In this document: piece after piece, positions 51,070 to 58,870 of the stretch | How the letters are laid out: every line of letters begins with the position of its first letter | Numbering within the stretch: the stretch's first letter is position 1 | From: Sphaerimonospora sp050942215 | GTDB taxonomy: Bacteria > Actinomycetota > Actinomycetes > Streptosporangiales > Streptosporangiaceae | DNA length: 64,000 nucleotides | Assembly: GCF_050942215.1 (NCBI RefSeq) | Contig: NZ_CP192056.1 | Coordinates: 2,852,001-2,916,000, forward strand | Direction: 5' to 3' | Notes under the pieces: generated by a model | The model's input: only the letters and a program-made list of their open reading frames with translations | Told to the model about the DNA's origin: nothing | Databases searched by the model: none | Made by a program: the position numbers and the translations under genes

Positions 51070-51896
51070 CACGCGCAGGACGTGCCGTTGAGCAGGAATG
51101 CGGCGGGGGTGGGATTGGCGCCGGTGTGCGTGCCGTTGAAGCCGATCCACACCGTCTTCCCGGGGGCGATGTCCTTGTTCCAGGGCATGGCGGTCGCCGT
51201 CACCGCCGAGCCGGTCTGCGACCAGGTGGCCGACCACCCGGCGGTCACCTGCTGGCCCGGGTTGGGGAAGTCGAACGTCAGCCGCCAGTCCCGCACGGTA
51301 GTGGACCCGGTGTTGGTGATCGCGATGTTCGTGGTCATTCCGCCTCCCCAGGTCGAGGAGGTGGCCTTCACCTCACAGGTGGGGTTCGGCGATGCCGAGG
51401 GCGATGTGATGACGTCGTTGTAGATCGTCACGGCCACCGTGCCGGACGCCGCCCCCGTCGCCCCCTTCGTGTCGACCGCCACGACGTACAGATTGTGCGT
51501 CTGGGAGGGGACGCCGGACGGCGGCCAGGGCAGGTAGACGTCCCCCTCGGTCACGGCGGGCTGGAAGCTGGCCACGATGGCGAACGAGCCGTCGCCCCGG
51601 TCCTCCCGTACGTAGTAGCAGGCGATGCCGTCCGAGTCGGTGGCCGGGGCCCAGCGCAGCCGGACCCAGTTCATCGAGACGCTGACGATCTCGGGTGTTC
51701 CCGGGGCGGTGGGCGGCGTGTTGGCCGGAGCCGCGGACGGTGCCGGGGAGGTCTTGCACGGGTACGGAAGGGTCGGCGACGGCATGGGTATGGGATCGGC
51801 CGTCGTCCCGGCCCCGGCCACCGCCGGTGGGATCAGGAAAGCGGCTGTCCCCAGCACCGCCGCTGCCAATGTGCTCACCCGTGTCCTCGTCCGCAT
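51069..51896 (-). CDS. Secreted FN3-CBM2 protein without a catalytic domain
   Basis: A 275-residue exported protein. The signal peptide (LAAAVLGTAAFLIPPAVAGA) is followed by a Pro/Ser-rich linker. Next comes one fibronectin type III domain (about 60-165; PGTPEIVSVSMNWVRLRWAP, DTKGATGAASGTVAVTI). A C-terminal CBM2 (about 172-275; CEVKATSSTWGGGMTTNIAI to AAFLLNGTSCA) ends it. No hydrolase domain is present, so it may be a cellulose-binding accessory protein or the remains of a larger enzyme. Confidence 0.87.
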   Translation of the reverse strand: MRTRTRVSTLAAAVLGTAAFLIPPAVAGAGTTADPIPMPSPTLPYPCKTSPAPSAAPANTPPTAPGTPEIVSVSMNWVRLRWAPATDSDGIACYYVREDRGDGSFAIVASFQPAVTEGDVYLPWPPSGVPSQTHNLYVVAVDTKGATGAASGTVAVTIYNDVITSPSASPNPTCEVKATSSTWGGGMTTNIAITNTGSTTVRDWRLTFDFPNPGQQVTAGWSATWSQTGSAVTATAMPWNKDIAPGKTVWIGFNGTHTGANPTPAAFLLNGTSCA

Positions 51897-52110
51897 CGCG
51901 TGGCCTTTCCCGCCGTACAGTCATTTCCGGTTTACGGAAATTGTCATGTCTAATGGTGTCATGGTCAATAGATCACCGCGGCTGACCATACGTCGCTGAT
52001 GCTCGATTTGAAGCGATTCGACTTGCACGGCCTGCCGTTTCGAACCGTCGTCGGGGAGGCTCTCCGGAACAAGGGTTTGCGGCAAAGCCGCGGTAACCGC
52101 ATAAAAGGCA

Positions 52111-53217
52111 TCAGACAGGGACGAACATGCCGTCGGGGTCACAGTAAACCCGAGCACCGAAATCACCGCTGAACTCGTCGAGGGTGGCGCGTAACCACTC
52201 GACGTCGTGAGGGGCCGCGGGGCACAGCCGCATTCGGCGGGACTGCATAGGCGTCATGCGCAGTTGGGTCAGCCTGCCCGAGTCCCGGTCGATCGAGGCG
52301 AAGTAGAGCAGCCGGAGGTCGTCCCGGAACTCCTCATATCCCCTGATGCCCTCGTAATCGTTGATGAGGTCGCCGCAGCCGTACAGCACGAGCCTCCCCT
52401 GATAAAGCTCGATCGGCCGCGGGTGGTGTGAGGAGTGCCCGTGCACGATGTCGACACCGCCGTCGATCAGCGCGTGCGCGAAGCGGACGTCCGCCCTGGA
52501 GATCTGATATCCCCAGTTCGAGCCCCAGTGGATGGAGGCGACCGCGATGTCGCCCGGCCGCCTGACCTTCCGTACCCGCTCGGTGATCTCGCGGGCCGCG
52601 TGTTCCGATGATTCCGGCACGAGGTGGACGCCGGCACGGTGATCGGACGCCGCCCAGGTCGGCGGGATCCCGCTCGACTCCATGCCGAAGGAGAACACCA
52701 GCACCCGGCCGTCTCCCGCCAGCGGCACGATCACCGGCCGGCGCGCCTCGTCGAGATCGCGGCCCGCCCCCGTCGCCGCGATGCCGGTGGCTGCCAGAGT
52801 GCCGAGGGTCTCGGCGAGGCCTTCGCGGCCGAAGTCGAGCACGTGGTTGTTGGCCAGTGCGCACGCGTCGGGCCTGACCACGGCCAGGGCGGGCAGGTTG
52901 GCCGGGTTCATCCGGTAGTTGACCGCCTTTCCCGGGGCGAAGCGATCACTTCGGGTGACGCTCGTCTCCAGGTTCACCACCCGGACCTCGGGCGCGACCT
53001 CGTCGAGGATTCCGAGCGCGTCGCCCCAGGGATAGGCGTAGTCGGCCCGGCGCGGGATCGGCCCGGTCGCCTCCTCCGCGAGTTCGACGTACGTCCTGGC
53101 GTCCAGGACGTACGACTCCCGCAGGGCGGGGTCTCCCGGGTGCGGCAGGATCTGGTCCACTCCGCGCCCGAGCATGACGTCGCCGCAGAGGAACAGCGTC
53201 ACCGCCCCGGCGCCCAT
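52111..53217 (-). CDS. CapA family metallophosphatase-like protein
   Basis: A 368-residue PGA_cap (poly-gamma-glutamate capsule synthesis CapA-like) protein. Metal-site motifs are LFLCGDVMLGRGVD, VVNLETSVTRSD, CALANNHVLDFGREGL, ASIHWGSNWGY and VHGHSSHHPRPIE. No signal peptide is visible, unlike CapA anchored in capsule operons, and no capB/capC genes are near, so capsule synthesis is doubtful. A soluble phosphoesterase role is more likely. Confidence 0.88.
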   Translation of the reverse strand: MGAGAVTLFLCGDVMLGRGVDQILPHPGDPALRESYVLDARTYVELAEEATGPIPRRADYAYPWGDALGILDEVAPEVRVVNLETSVTRSDRFAPGKAVNYRMNPANLPALAVVRPDACALANNHVLDFGREGLAETLGTLAATGIAATGAGRDLDEARRPVIVPLAGDGRVLVFSFGMESSGIPPTWAASDHRAGVHLVPESSEHAAREITERVRKVRRPGDIAVASIHWGSNWGYQISRADVRFAHALIDGGVDIVHGHSSHHPRPIELYQGRLVLYGCGDLINDYEGIRGYEEFRDDLRLLYFASIDRDSGRLTQLRMTPMQSRRMRLCPAAPHDVEWLRATLDEFSGDFGARVYCDPDGMFVPV

Positions 53218-53325
53218 ACCCCCAGGCTAGGCCGGGCCGAGCGGCGTACCCGATCCCCCGCCGAGCCGTGGCGTTCCGACCGGGCACGCCGGTCAGAAGG
53301 GGAGGATCGGTTTCGACGGCCGGTG

Positions 53326-53898
53326 CTAGCCGCTCTGTGCCGGGTCGTTCTCCCGGCTCTTCAGGATGGCCTCGAAGACCTGGGCCAGTTCGGCGGCGTC
53401 CTCACCGGCGTGGTGGGTGTGCGTGAGGCCGGTGATCCCCAGCTGCTTTATGATCATGGTCTTGCGCGAGCCGGCCCACTCGCAGCCGGTCATCCCCATC
53501 CAGTAACTGCGCAGGTCGAGGCCCGCCCCCGAGGCGTTGAACGGGCTCTTGCCGAGGAAACGCATGAAGTACCAGTGCACGAACATCCCGTCGAAGACGG
53601 CGGGACCGGCCAGGAAGACGGGACGGCCGATCCGCCGCAGGTCGTTGATCCAGCGCGCGGCGGCGGTCATGGCCTGCTCGGCCGTGGGAGCCTCCCGGAG
53701 CAGGCGGTCACGGTCGAGCCCGGAGACGGCCAGGGCCTCCGGCACGAACTCGTCGGAGATCGGCCGCAGCTCGGTGTAGAAGGCGAGGTCGGGGCGGCCG
53801 ACGACGGCCATGCCGAGGGAGATCATGCTGTACGGCCCTGGGATGGGCCCGTCCGCTTCCACGTCGACGGCCACGTAGAGCTCGGGGAGTTTCGCCAT
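53326..53898 (-). CDS. DEDDh 3'-5' exonuclease-like protein
   Basis: A 190-residue RNase T/DnaQ-fold nuclease. The ExoI motif is YVAVDVEADGPIPGPYSM (D-x-E), the central region has VFLAGPAVFDGMFVHWYF with an Asp ligand, and ExoIII is THTHHAGEDAAELAQ (H-x4-D). This lineage with VEADGP is common in actinobacteria as a stand-alone exonuclease. The ATG at 53898 starts the conserved part; the frame continues upstream to 53961 without support. Confidence 0.85.
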   Translation of the reverse strand: MAKLPELYVAVDVEADGPIPGPYSMISLGMAVVGRPDLAFYTELRPISDEFVPEALAVSGLDRDRLLREAPTAEQAMTAAARWINDLRRIGRPVFLAGPAVFDGMFVHWYFMRFLGKSPFNASGAGLDLRSYWMGMTGCEWAGSRKTMIIKQLGITGLTHTHHAGEDAAELAQVFEAILKSRENDPAQSG

Positions 53899-54006
53899 GT
53901 GGGCCACGCTAGAGGCGGCCGACGATGTGATCAACGGGGTTCCTGCTGCCGACGAGTGCACTTCGCGGGTTCCCGCGGTATGCGAGGGGCCCGGCGAGCG
54001 GCAGGA

Positions 54007-54160
54007 TCAGACCGGCAGGGTCGCCGCCAGTGGTGCGCCGATCTGGATGTCGAAGTACGCCACGAGCTCGTCCTTGCCTACAGCGCCTCGGCGCGCGTCG
54101 ATGATCTCCGCATGCTCGTCCCGCCACGCGGTCCGGGGGATCTCATCGCTCCGCTGAACC
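54007..54160 (-). other. Possible orphan gene tail
   Basis: The minus strand reads WRDEHAEIIDARRGAVGKDE then LVAYFDIQIGAPLAATLPV and a TGA. It has coding character, but I cannot name the family, and no start is present. It lies at the left edge of a block of relics. Confidence 0.3.
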
Positions 54161-54269
54161 CTCCGGTTGAGCCGGGACTCTCGCGTCTACGCGAACGTCG
54201 CCGGAGAGCGTCTGCTGGGTGTTGCGATCCGGCGTATGCGGCTGTCAGGGAAGTCGTGACGCGCAGGAG

Positions 54270-54413
54270 GTCGCGCACGCGCAGGTGCGGCCGAACTTCC
54301 TGTCCGGTCAGTTCGGAGGGATCACCATCGACCAGTGGCGGCGGATACTCACGCTGCCCGGCGTGGAGGCTGCCGCTCCCGTGGCGATGGTGGGTTACGC
54401 CGAGCCGGCTGTC
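54270..54413 (+). pseudogene. FtsX/MacB-type ABC permease fragment
   Basis: The frame reads RPNFLSGQFGGITIDQWRRI and LTLPGVEAAAPVAMVGY, typical of the periplasmic part just after the first helix of MacB/FtsX-like permeases. The first helix and everything after AEPAV are missing; at about 54413 the sequence switches to an ATPase fragment in another frame. Confidence 0.55.
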
Positions 54414-54660
54414 GGCTTACCGCCGCAGCGTGGGTTTCGTCTTCCAGCGCTTCCACCTGCTGCCCGCGCTCACCGTCCTGGACAACGTCATAGCTCCAGT
54501 GCTGCCTCGCCGGGTGGACTTCGACCGGACCGAGCGCGCGCGGCAACTGCTCTCCGCCGTGGGCCTGCTGGACCGGGCGCATGCCGTACCGTCGCAGTTG
54601 TCCGGTGGGCAGCAGCAGCGGGTGGCCGTCGCCCGGGCGCTCATCGGTGACCCGCGGCCG
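54411..54660 (+). pseudogene. LolD/MacB-type ABC ATPase core fragment
   Basis: The frame reads RLSAYRRSVGFVFQRFHLLP (Q-loop) and continues to PSQLSGGQQQRVAVARALIG (signature motif), then stops matching at GDPR. Walker A lies before the break and Walker B after it; both are absent, so no ATPase can be made. The permease piece on its left and the hydrolase tail on its right mark it as a middle fragment. Confidence 0.75.
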
Positions 54661-54701
54661 CCGGAACCGTCTGCCTGGCGGGACGACCGCCACCGTGCTG
54701 T

Positions 54702-54797
54702 CGTGAGATCGCCGGCGCCTCCCACGCGATCGCCGCCTCGCAGCCCGACGCCGTGGCCGCCGTCATCCGCGACGCTGCGGACCACGCCACCAGGTGA
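54702..54797 (+). pseudogene. Alpha/beta hydrolase tail
   Basis: The frame ends REIAGASHAIAASQPDAVAA then VIRDAADHATR and TGA at 54795-54797. The GASHAI motif is the catalytic-His end of haloperoxidase/esterase-like alpha/beta hydrolases. Nothing upstream continues the family. Confidence 0.5.
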
Positions 54798-54897
54798 AGA
54801 TCACGACCGTCGACGGTAGGCCAGTCGCCCGCACCGCGCCTGTGCGGCGATGCCGACAGGATCCTGTGTCACATCGGTCTCCACGTGCGGGATCCCC

Positions 54898-55263
54898 TCA
54901 GTCCGAGGTGCCGGAGGCGGCCGCGATCGCGGCCCGGACCTGCTGGGCGAAGCCGGCCACGGTGAAGTCGGGCCCGACGCTGTCGACCAGAATGAGGTCG
55001 CTAATCGAGTTGTTGGCGCGTAACGGCAGGATCGCCTGGTATTCCGGCGAGTTGTACCAGCTGTCGGCGGCGGCGCGGTCAGGGAACTCCATCAGGACCA
55101 CCGAGCCGGCCCAGGCTCCCTCGACCACGGTCGCGGGACCCTGGGCCAGCCACTTTCCGCCGTACGGCTTTGCGGTGGCCTCGACCTGATCGAGGTAGGA
55201 CAGCCCTTCCTCGTTCGGGACGTCGCCGGGGATGCGCAGGTGGTTGATCAGGTAGGTGCTCAT
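54898..55263 (-). CDS. DUF1330 family protein
   Basis: A 121-residue small alpha/beta-barrel (ferredoxin-like fold) protein. Marks are YLDQVEATAKPYGGKWLAQG and SVVLMEFPDRAAADSWYNSP then EYQAILPLRANNS, the DUF1330 signature. Unusually it has a 25-residue C-terminal extension. Function unknown. The ATG at 55263 begins the conserved region; the frame extends to 55305. Confidence 0.87.
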   Translation of the reverse strand: MSTYLINHLRIPGDVPNEEGLSYLDQVEATAKPYGGKWLAQGPATVVEGAWAGSVVLMEFPDRAAADSWYNSPEYQAILPLRANNSISDLILVDSVGPDFTVAGFAQQVRAAIAAASGTSD

Positions 55264-55511
55264 GTGCCGGAACCCTTCGAGCTGCGTTTGGATGATGACC
55301 ATCATCCACCCCGGCCAGTAACCCGACGAACGGTGGCGTAGGTCACGGCGTGCCCCTCGTAGAGGATTCGCCGGTCCCCGGCGCCCACCGCGTCGCCGTC
55401 TTCCGCGAACACCAGCGGCCGGTCGGGCAGCGGCTCGACCCGCCTGCCCACCCCTTCGAGTGCGGCGCCGCGGCCAACAATGGCCGTCCGCGCCAGTCCC
55501 GCAGCCCGCCG

Positions 55512-55723
55512 CTAACGGCGGGGATCACCCGGCTGCGGGACGTAGTCGCTCAACCCCGGTTCGTCCAGCGCGCGGATACCGTTCGGCATGATCACGACTG
55601 CGGTACCCGCCTCTCGGACCTCGGCGCCGCGTTCGCACAGCACCACCTCGTGCCCGGCCCGGTGCAGTCCGACTGCGGCCGCGACACCACTCCCAGGCCG
55701 GCACCCACCACCACGACGCGCAT
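55512..55723 (-). pseudogene. FAD-dependent monooxygenase 5' relic with a frameshift
   Basis: The ATG at 55723 opens MRVVVVGAGLGV, the dinucleotide-binding GxGxxG of aromatic-ring monooxygenases. One frame over, the match continues VAAAVGLHRAGHEVVLCERG then AEVREAGTAVVIMPNGIRAL before a TAG at 55512. A one-base loss near 55690 explains the shift. Downstream DNA to 55330 keeps coding-like sequence (EGVGRRVEPLPDRPLVFAED) in yet another frame, probably a later piece of the same gene. Confidence 0.6.
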
Positions 55724-55749
55724 GCGTTCACCTACCATGGTCAGTACAT

Positions 55750-56067
55750 CTAGGGGATGCCGATCAAGCGCAATATGGCGGTGACGCCCGCGGCGGTGAG
55801 GACGACCACCAGGAACGGCGCCCGGCGCCAGGCGAGGACGCCCCCGGCCAGCACCCCGGCCGGGCGGGCGATGCCGGCGAACCCCTGCTCCTCGGTCAGC
55901 GCCATGGTCAGCGCCAGCGCGGCGAGCAGGACCACGGCCCCCACCTCCAGCAGTTTCTCCACTCGGGCCGGAAAGTCGATCCGTGAGCGCAGCGCCGGGC
56001 CCGCGAGCCGGAAGGCGTACGTTCCGACGGCGAGTGCGAGCAGCGAGCCGGCCAGTGGCACGTTCAT
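55750..56067 (-). CDS. azlD: AzlD family branched-chain amino acid exporter subunit
   Basis: A 105-residue membrane protein with four helices (LLALAVGTYAFRLAGPALRS, VGAVVLLAALALTMAL, AGVLAGGVLAW, FLVVVLTAAGVTAILR), matching AzlD, the small subunit of AzlCD transporters. The ATG at 56067 overlaps the end of the AzlC remnant (ATGA). Because azlC is broken, this subunit probably lacks its partner. Confidence 0.82.
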   Translation of the reverse strand: MNVPLAGSLLALAVGTYAFRLAGPALRSRIDFPARVEKLLEVGAVVLLAALALTMALTEEQGFAGIARPAGVLAGGVLAWRRAPFLVVVLTAAGVTAILRLIGIP

Positions 56068-56199
56068 GGGGACGCCTCCCGGGGCTTGGCTACGAAGATC
56101 GCGAGCCCGGCCAGGTCCCCGACGTGACGGCGATCGCGCCGTACGACAGCGCGACGGCCAGGACGGCGAGGCAGACAAGCGCGATGTCGCGCAGGACGA
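56064..56199 (-). pseudogene. AzlC relic: first helix and last codons only
   Basis: The minus strand shows RDIALVCLAVLAVALSYGAI and AVTSG, the first membrane helix of AzlC. It is followed in another frame by GDLAGLAIFVAKPREASP and a TGA overlapping the azlD ATG. About 180 residues are missing between the pieces, and the start region is missing too. The right-hand break adjoins the XRE-cupin relic. Confidence 0.6.
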
Positions 56200-56473
56200 C
56201 GCGACCCAGCTGCTCGCCACGTGCCCGCCCGGGGCACGCCGCGACGTGTACCGGATCGCCGCCGAACCGGGGCACCGCAGGTCTTCCGATCCGCACATGC
56301 CGGGGGTGGTGGAGCACGTGGTGCTGGGCGCGGGCCGGGCACTGGTCGGGGTCGCCGACGAACCGGTGGAACTCCACGCCGGGGACTACGTCTCCTATCC
56401 GGGCGACGTTCCCCACGTCTTCGAGGCCGTCGAGCCGGGGACCCACGCGGTGCTGGTCTCCGAGCACGTCTAG
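56200..56473 (+). pseudogene. XRE-cupin regulator relic (cupin domain only)
   Basis: The plus strand reads QLLATCPPGARRDVYRIAAE, then DPHMPGVVEHVVLGAGRALV, VELHAGDYVSYPGDVPHVFE and ends LVSEHV. This is the C-terminal cupin sensor of XRE-family regulators, which commonly sit divergent from azlCD. The HTH half is gone. There is no start codon with a ribosome-binding site. Confidence 0.7.
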
Positions 56474-56567
56474 GCAATGCTCATGATCATATCCTGCCGG
56501 TGTGTGATTGGCCAAGCGGTGCCCGGCGCGGCATGCTTCCTTCGAGATCCGAGGAGACCCCCGCCGC

Positions 56568-57044
56568 ATGAGCGCCATCTATGACCAAGCCGACGGTGAG
56601 CGCATCGCCGTCGCCGACACCGGTGACTGTGTGAGCATCATCAACAACACCGGGAGGATCGTCGTCGCGAAGAAGGACACCCGACGACTCGCCGAGCGGG
56701 TCCTCGCGGCGGCGGGCAGGATGGCCGTGGTGCTGTTTCCGCCGTCTCTGCGGAAGGAGAGCCTGTCGGTCTCGTCCTCGGCGGGGCGGTGGCGGGTCCG
56801 GGTCTCGCCGAAGAACGGCGCCCGCGTCCTCGTGGAGGTCGATCCGCAGGGCCTCGGCCCGGCCGAGGCCTACGAACTCGCGGCCGCGGTCGCGGTGGCC
56901 GGGCGGCATATCGGGGACGCCTCGGAGGCCGATCTGCGCATGACCGCGCGGATCCGGGAGGTCATCGAGGCGAACCAGGGCAGGGACGCGGAGACGATCG
57001 CGGCCGAGATCGTCGCCCGGGTGCTGGACGGACCGAAGCCGTGA
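56568..57044 (+). CDS. Uncharacterised protein
   Basis: A 158-residue soluble protein that I do not recognise. The N-terminal half is beta-rich (GERIAVADTGDCVSIINNTG, RIVVAKKDTRRLAERVLAAA) and the C-terminal half helical (AEAYELAAAVAVAGRHIGDA, REVIEANQGRDAETIAAEIV). The ATG at 56568 follows GAGGAG at a rather long 12-base spacing. It stands alone and is convergent with argG across a strong terminator. Confidence 0.7.
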   Translation: MSAIYDQADGERIAVADTGDCVSIINNTGRIVVAKKDTRRLAERVLAAAGRMAVVLFPPSLRKESLSVSSSAGRWRVRVSPKNGARVLVEVDPQGLGPAEAYELAAAVAVAGRHIGDASEADLRMTARIREVIEANQGRDAETIAAEIVARVLDGPKP

Positions 57045-57131
57045 CGCCTCCGCGGGACGCGCCCTGAACGAACAGGTCGCGGTTCAGCACGAACAGGGCG
57101 CGGTTCGGCCGGAACGCGCGTCGAAGGAACG

Positions 57132-57163
57132 CACGTCCGTCTGAACCGCTTCAGACGGACGTG
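57132..57163. terminator. Bidirectional terminator before argG
   Basis: CACGTCCGTCTGAA (57132-57145) pairs perfectly with TTCAGACGGACGTG (57150-57163) around CCGC. It lies between convergent genes. Copies of GGTTCAG and GGAACGCG words flank it on both sides (57065-57185), a small repeat cluster. Confidence 0.82.
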
Positions 57164-57186
57164 GTTCAGACGGAACGCGCTTCGGT

Positions 57187-58635
57187 CTAGTCGGTGCCGA
57201 ACTCCATCGCGGCATTGTCGAGCAGCTCGTCGTCGCCCGGGACCTCGCCGCGGGAGGCGATCGTCTCGGCCCCGCCCTCGGGCATCGCACCGATCAGCTT
57301 GGTCGAGGCCGCCTCAGCGACGCTGATCAGGCTCTGGTGCCGGCTGCCGACCATGCCGAGCCTGGCGTACTGCTCCAGCTTGGCGCGGGAGTCGGCGATG
57401 TCGAGGTTGCGCATGGTCAGCTGGCCGATACGGTCGACAGGGCCGAAGGCGGAGTCCTCGGTCCGCTCCATCGAGAGCTTGTCGGGGTGGTAGCTGAACG
57501 CCGGCCCGGAGGTGTCCAGGATCGAGTAGTCCTCGCCGCGCCGCAGCCGCAGCGTCACCTCGCCGGTGACCGCCATGCCGACCCAGCGCTGCAGCGACTC
57601 GCGCAGCATCAGCGCCTGCGGGTCCAGCCAGCGGCCTTCGTACAGCAGCCGGCCCAGGCGGCGTCCCTCGCTGTGGTAGATGGCGAGGGTGTCCTCGTTG
57701 TGGATCGCGTTGACCAGCCGCTCGTACGCCGTGAACAGCAGCGCCATTCCCGGAGCCTCGTAGACGCCCCGGCTCTTGGCCTCGATGACCCGGTTCTCGA
57801 TCTGGTCGGACATGCCCATGCCGTGCCGGCCGCCGATGGCGTTGGCCTCCAGCACCAGATCGACTGCGGAGGCGAACTCCTTGCCGTTGATCGTCACCGG
57901 CCGTCCCCGCTCGAAGCCGATCGTCACGTCCTCGGCGGGCACCTCGACGGAGGGGTCCCAGAACCGTACGCCCATGATCGGCTCGACGGTCTCGACGCCC
58001 GCGTCGAGGTGTTCGAGCGCCTTGGCCTCGTGGGTCGCGCCCCAGATGTTCGCGTCGGTGGAGTAGGCCTTCTCCGCGCTGTCCCGATATGGCAGGTTGC
58101 GGTCGAGCAGCCACTCGGACATCTCCGCCCGGCCGCCGAGCTCGCCGACGAACTCCGCGTCCAGCCACGGCTTGTAGATCCGCAGGGCGGGGTTGGCGAG
58201 CAGACCGTAACGGTAGAACCGCTCGATGTCGTTGCCCTTGAAGGTGGAGCCGTCCCCCCAGACCTGCACGTCGTCCTCGAGCATCGCGCGTACCAGCAGG
58301 GTGCCGGTGACGGCCCGCCCGAGCGGGGTGGTGTTGAAGTAGACGCGGCCGCCGGAGCGGATGTGGAACGCCCCGCAGGCCAGGGCCGCGAGGCCCTCCT
58401 CTACGAGGGCGGCCCGGCAGTCGACCAGCCGGGCGATCTCCGCGCCGTAGGCGGTGGCCCGTCCGGGCACGGAGGCGATGTCGGGTTCGTCGTATTGGCC
58501 GACGTCGGCGGTATAGGCGCAGGGGACTGCACCCTTCTCGCGCATCCACGCGACCGCGACCGAGGTGTCGAGGCCGCCTGAGAAGGCGATGCCGACACGT
58601 TCACCGACAGGTAGGGAGGTGAGCACCTTGGACAC
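57187..58635 (-). CDS. argG: Argininosuccinate synthase
   Basis: A 482-residue enzyme joining citrulline and aspartate with ATP in arginine synthesis. The PP-loop is FSGGLDTSVAVAWM (residues 18-31). GDGSTFKGNDIERFYRYGLL and STDANIWGATHEAKALEHLD are typical of the longer (E. coli-like, about 450-480 residue) type rather than the 400-residue type common in Streptomyces. It is not in an arg cluster here. The GTG at 58635 sits 7 bases after a TATACT -10 box, so the mRNA is probably leaderless; an ARG-box-like site lies just upstream. Confidence 0.96.
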   Translation of the reverse strand: MSKVLTSLPVGERVGIAFSGGLDTSVAVAWMREKGAVPCAYTADVGQYDEPDIASVPGRATAYGAEIARLVDCRAALVEEGLAALACGAFHIRSGGRVYFNTTPLGRAVTGTLLVRAMLEDDVQVWGDGSTFKGNDIERFYRYGLLANPALRIYKPWLDAEFVGELGGRAEMSEWLLDRNLPYRDSAEKAYSTDANIWGATHEAKALEHLDAGVETVEPIMGVRFWDPSVEVPAEDVTIGFERGRPVTINGKEFASAVDLVLEANAIGGRHGMGMSDQIENRVIEAKSRGVYEAPGMALLFTAYERLVNAIHNEDTLAIYHSEGRRLGRLLYEGRWLDPQALMLRESLQRWVGMAVTGEVTLRLRRGEDYSILDTSGPAFSYHPDKLSMERTEDSAFGPVDRIGQLTMRNLDIADSRAKLEQYARLGMVGSRHQSLISVAEAASTKLIGAMPEGGAETIASRGEVPGDDELLDNAAMEFGTD

Positions 58636-58642
58636 GAGTAAG

Positions 58643-58672
58643 AGTATATACAGGCGAGTACATAATCATGCA
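58643..58672 (-). promoter_or_regulatory. argG promoter with ARG-box-like sequence
   Basis: On the minus strand TATACT (58643-58648) ends 7 bases before the GTG, the ideal -10 position for a leaderless transcript. TGCAT-GATT-ATGTA (58659-58672) resembles half-sites of the ArgR box (TGAAT-N4-ATTCA type) and lies between the -10 and -35 positions, where ArgR would block transcription. Confidence 0.5.
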
Positions 58673-58731
58673 ATGGAGGGGGGCGGTGTCGAAGGTGGCT
58701 CGGCGAGAATGCGGTCACGGTAAACCCCACT

Positions 58732-58776
58732 TTCCCTGTAGGGAATATTGACTTTGCCCTTTCCTGACCATAACTT
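58732..58776 (+). promoter_or_regulatory. Sigma-A promoter and palindrome of the sulfonate operon
   Basis: TTGACT (58748-58753) and TAACTT (58771-58776) are separated by exactly 17 bases. They place the start of transcription at the ATG of the leader ORF (58784). A perfect palindrome TTCCCTGTAGGGAA (58732-58745) abuts the -35 box upstream, a position suited to an activator. Confidence 0.72.
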
Positions 58777-58783
58777 GATGACT

Positions 58784-58861
58784 ATGAGCCAGTGCCTCTA
58801 CCTGACCCGGCGCTGGCACGTGGACTTCGGCCACGTCGTCAGCGCGCAGTGTTGCTGTTGA
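58784..58861 (+). CDS. Cysteine-tract leader peptide (leaderless short ORF)
   Basis: A 25-codon ORF beginning MSQCLYLTRRWHVDFGHV and ending SAQCCC, i.e. three consecutive Cys codons (TGT TGC TGT) just before TGA. The LTRRWHVDF core is the conserved core of actinobacterial leader peptides found before sulfur genes. Polycysteine leaderless ORFs of this kind act as cysteine-responsive attenuators in mycobacteria (published principle). Here the ATG lies 7 bases after the -10 box, so it should be leaderless. It precedes the ABC/monooxygenase operon for organosulfur use by 174 bases. Confidence 0.8.
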   Translation: MSQCLYLTRRWHVDFGHVVSAQCCC

Positions 58862-58870
58862 TCACGCACC

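Noticed and set aside
52079..52091. Short hairpin GCGGC-AAA-GCCGC as terminator of the CapA gene
   Set aside because: Only a 5-bp stem with no T tract; too weak to call.
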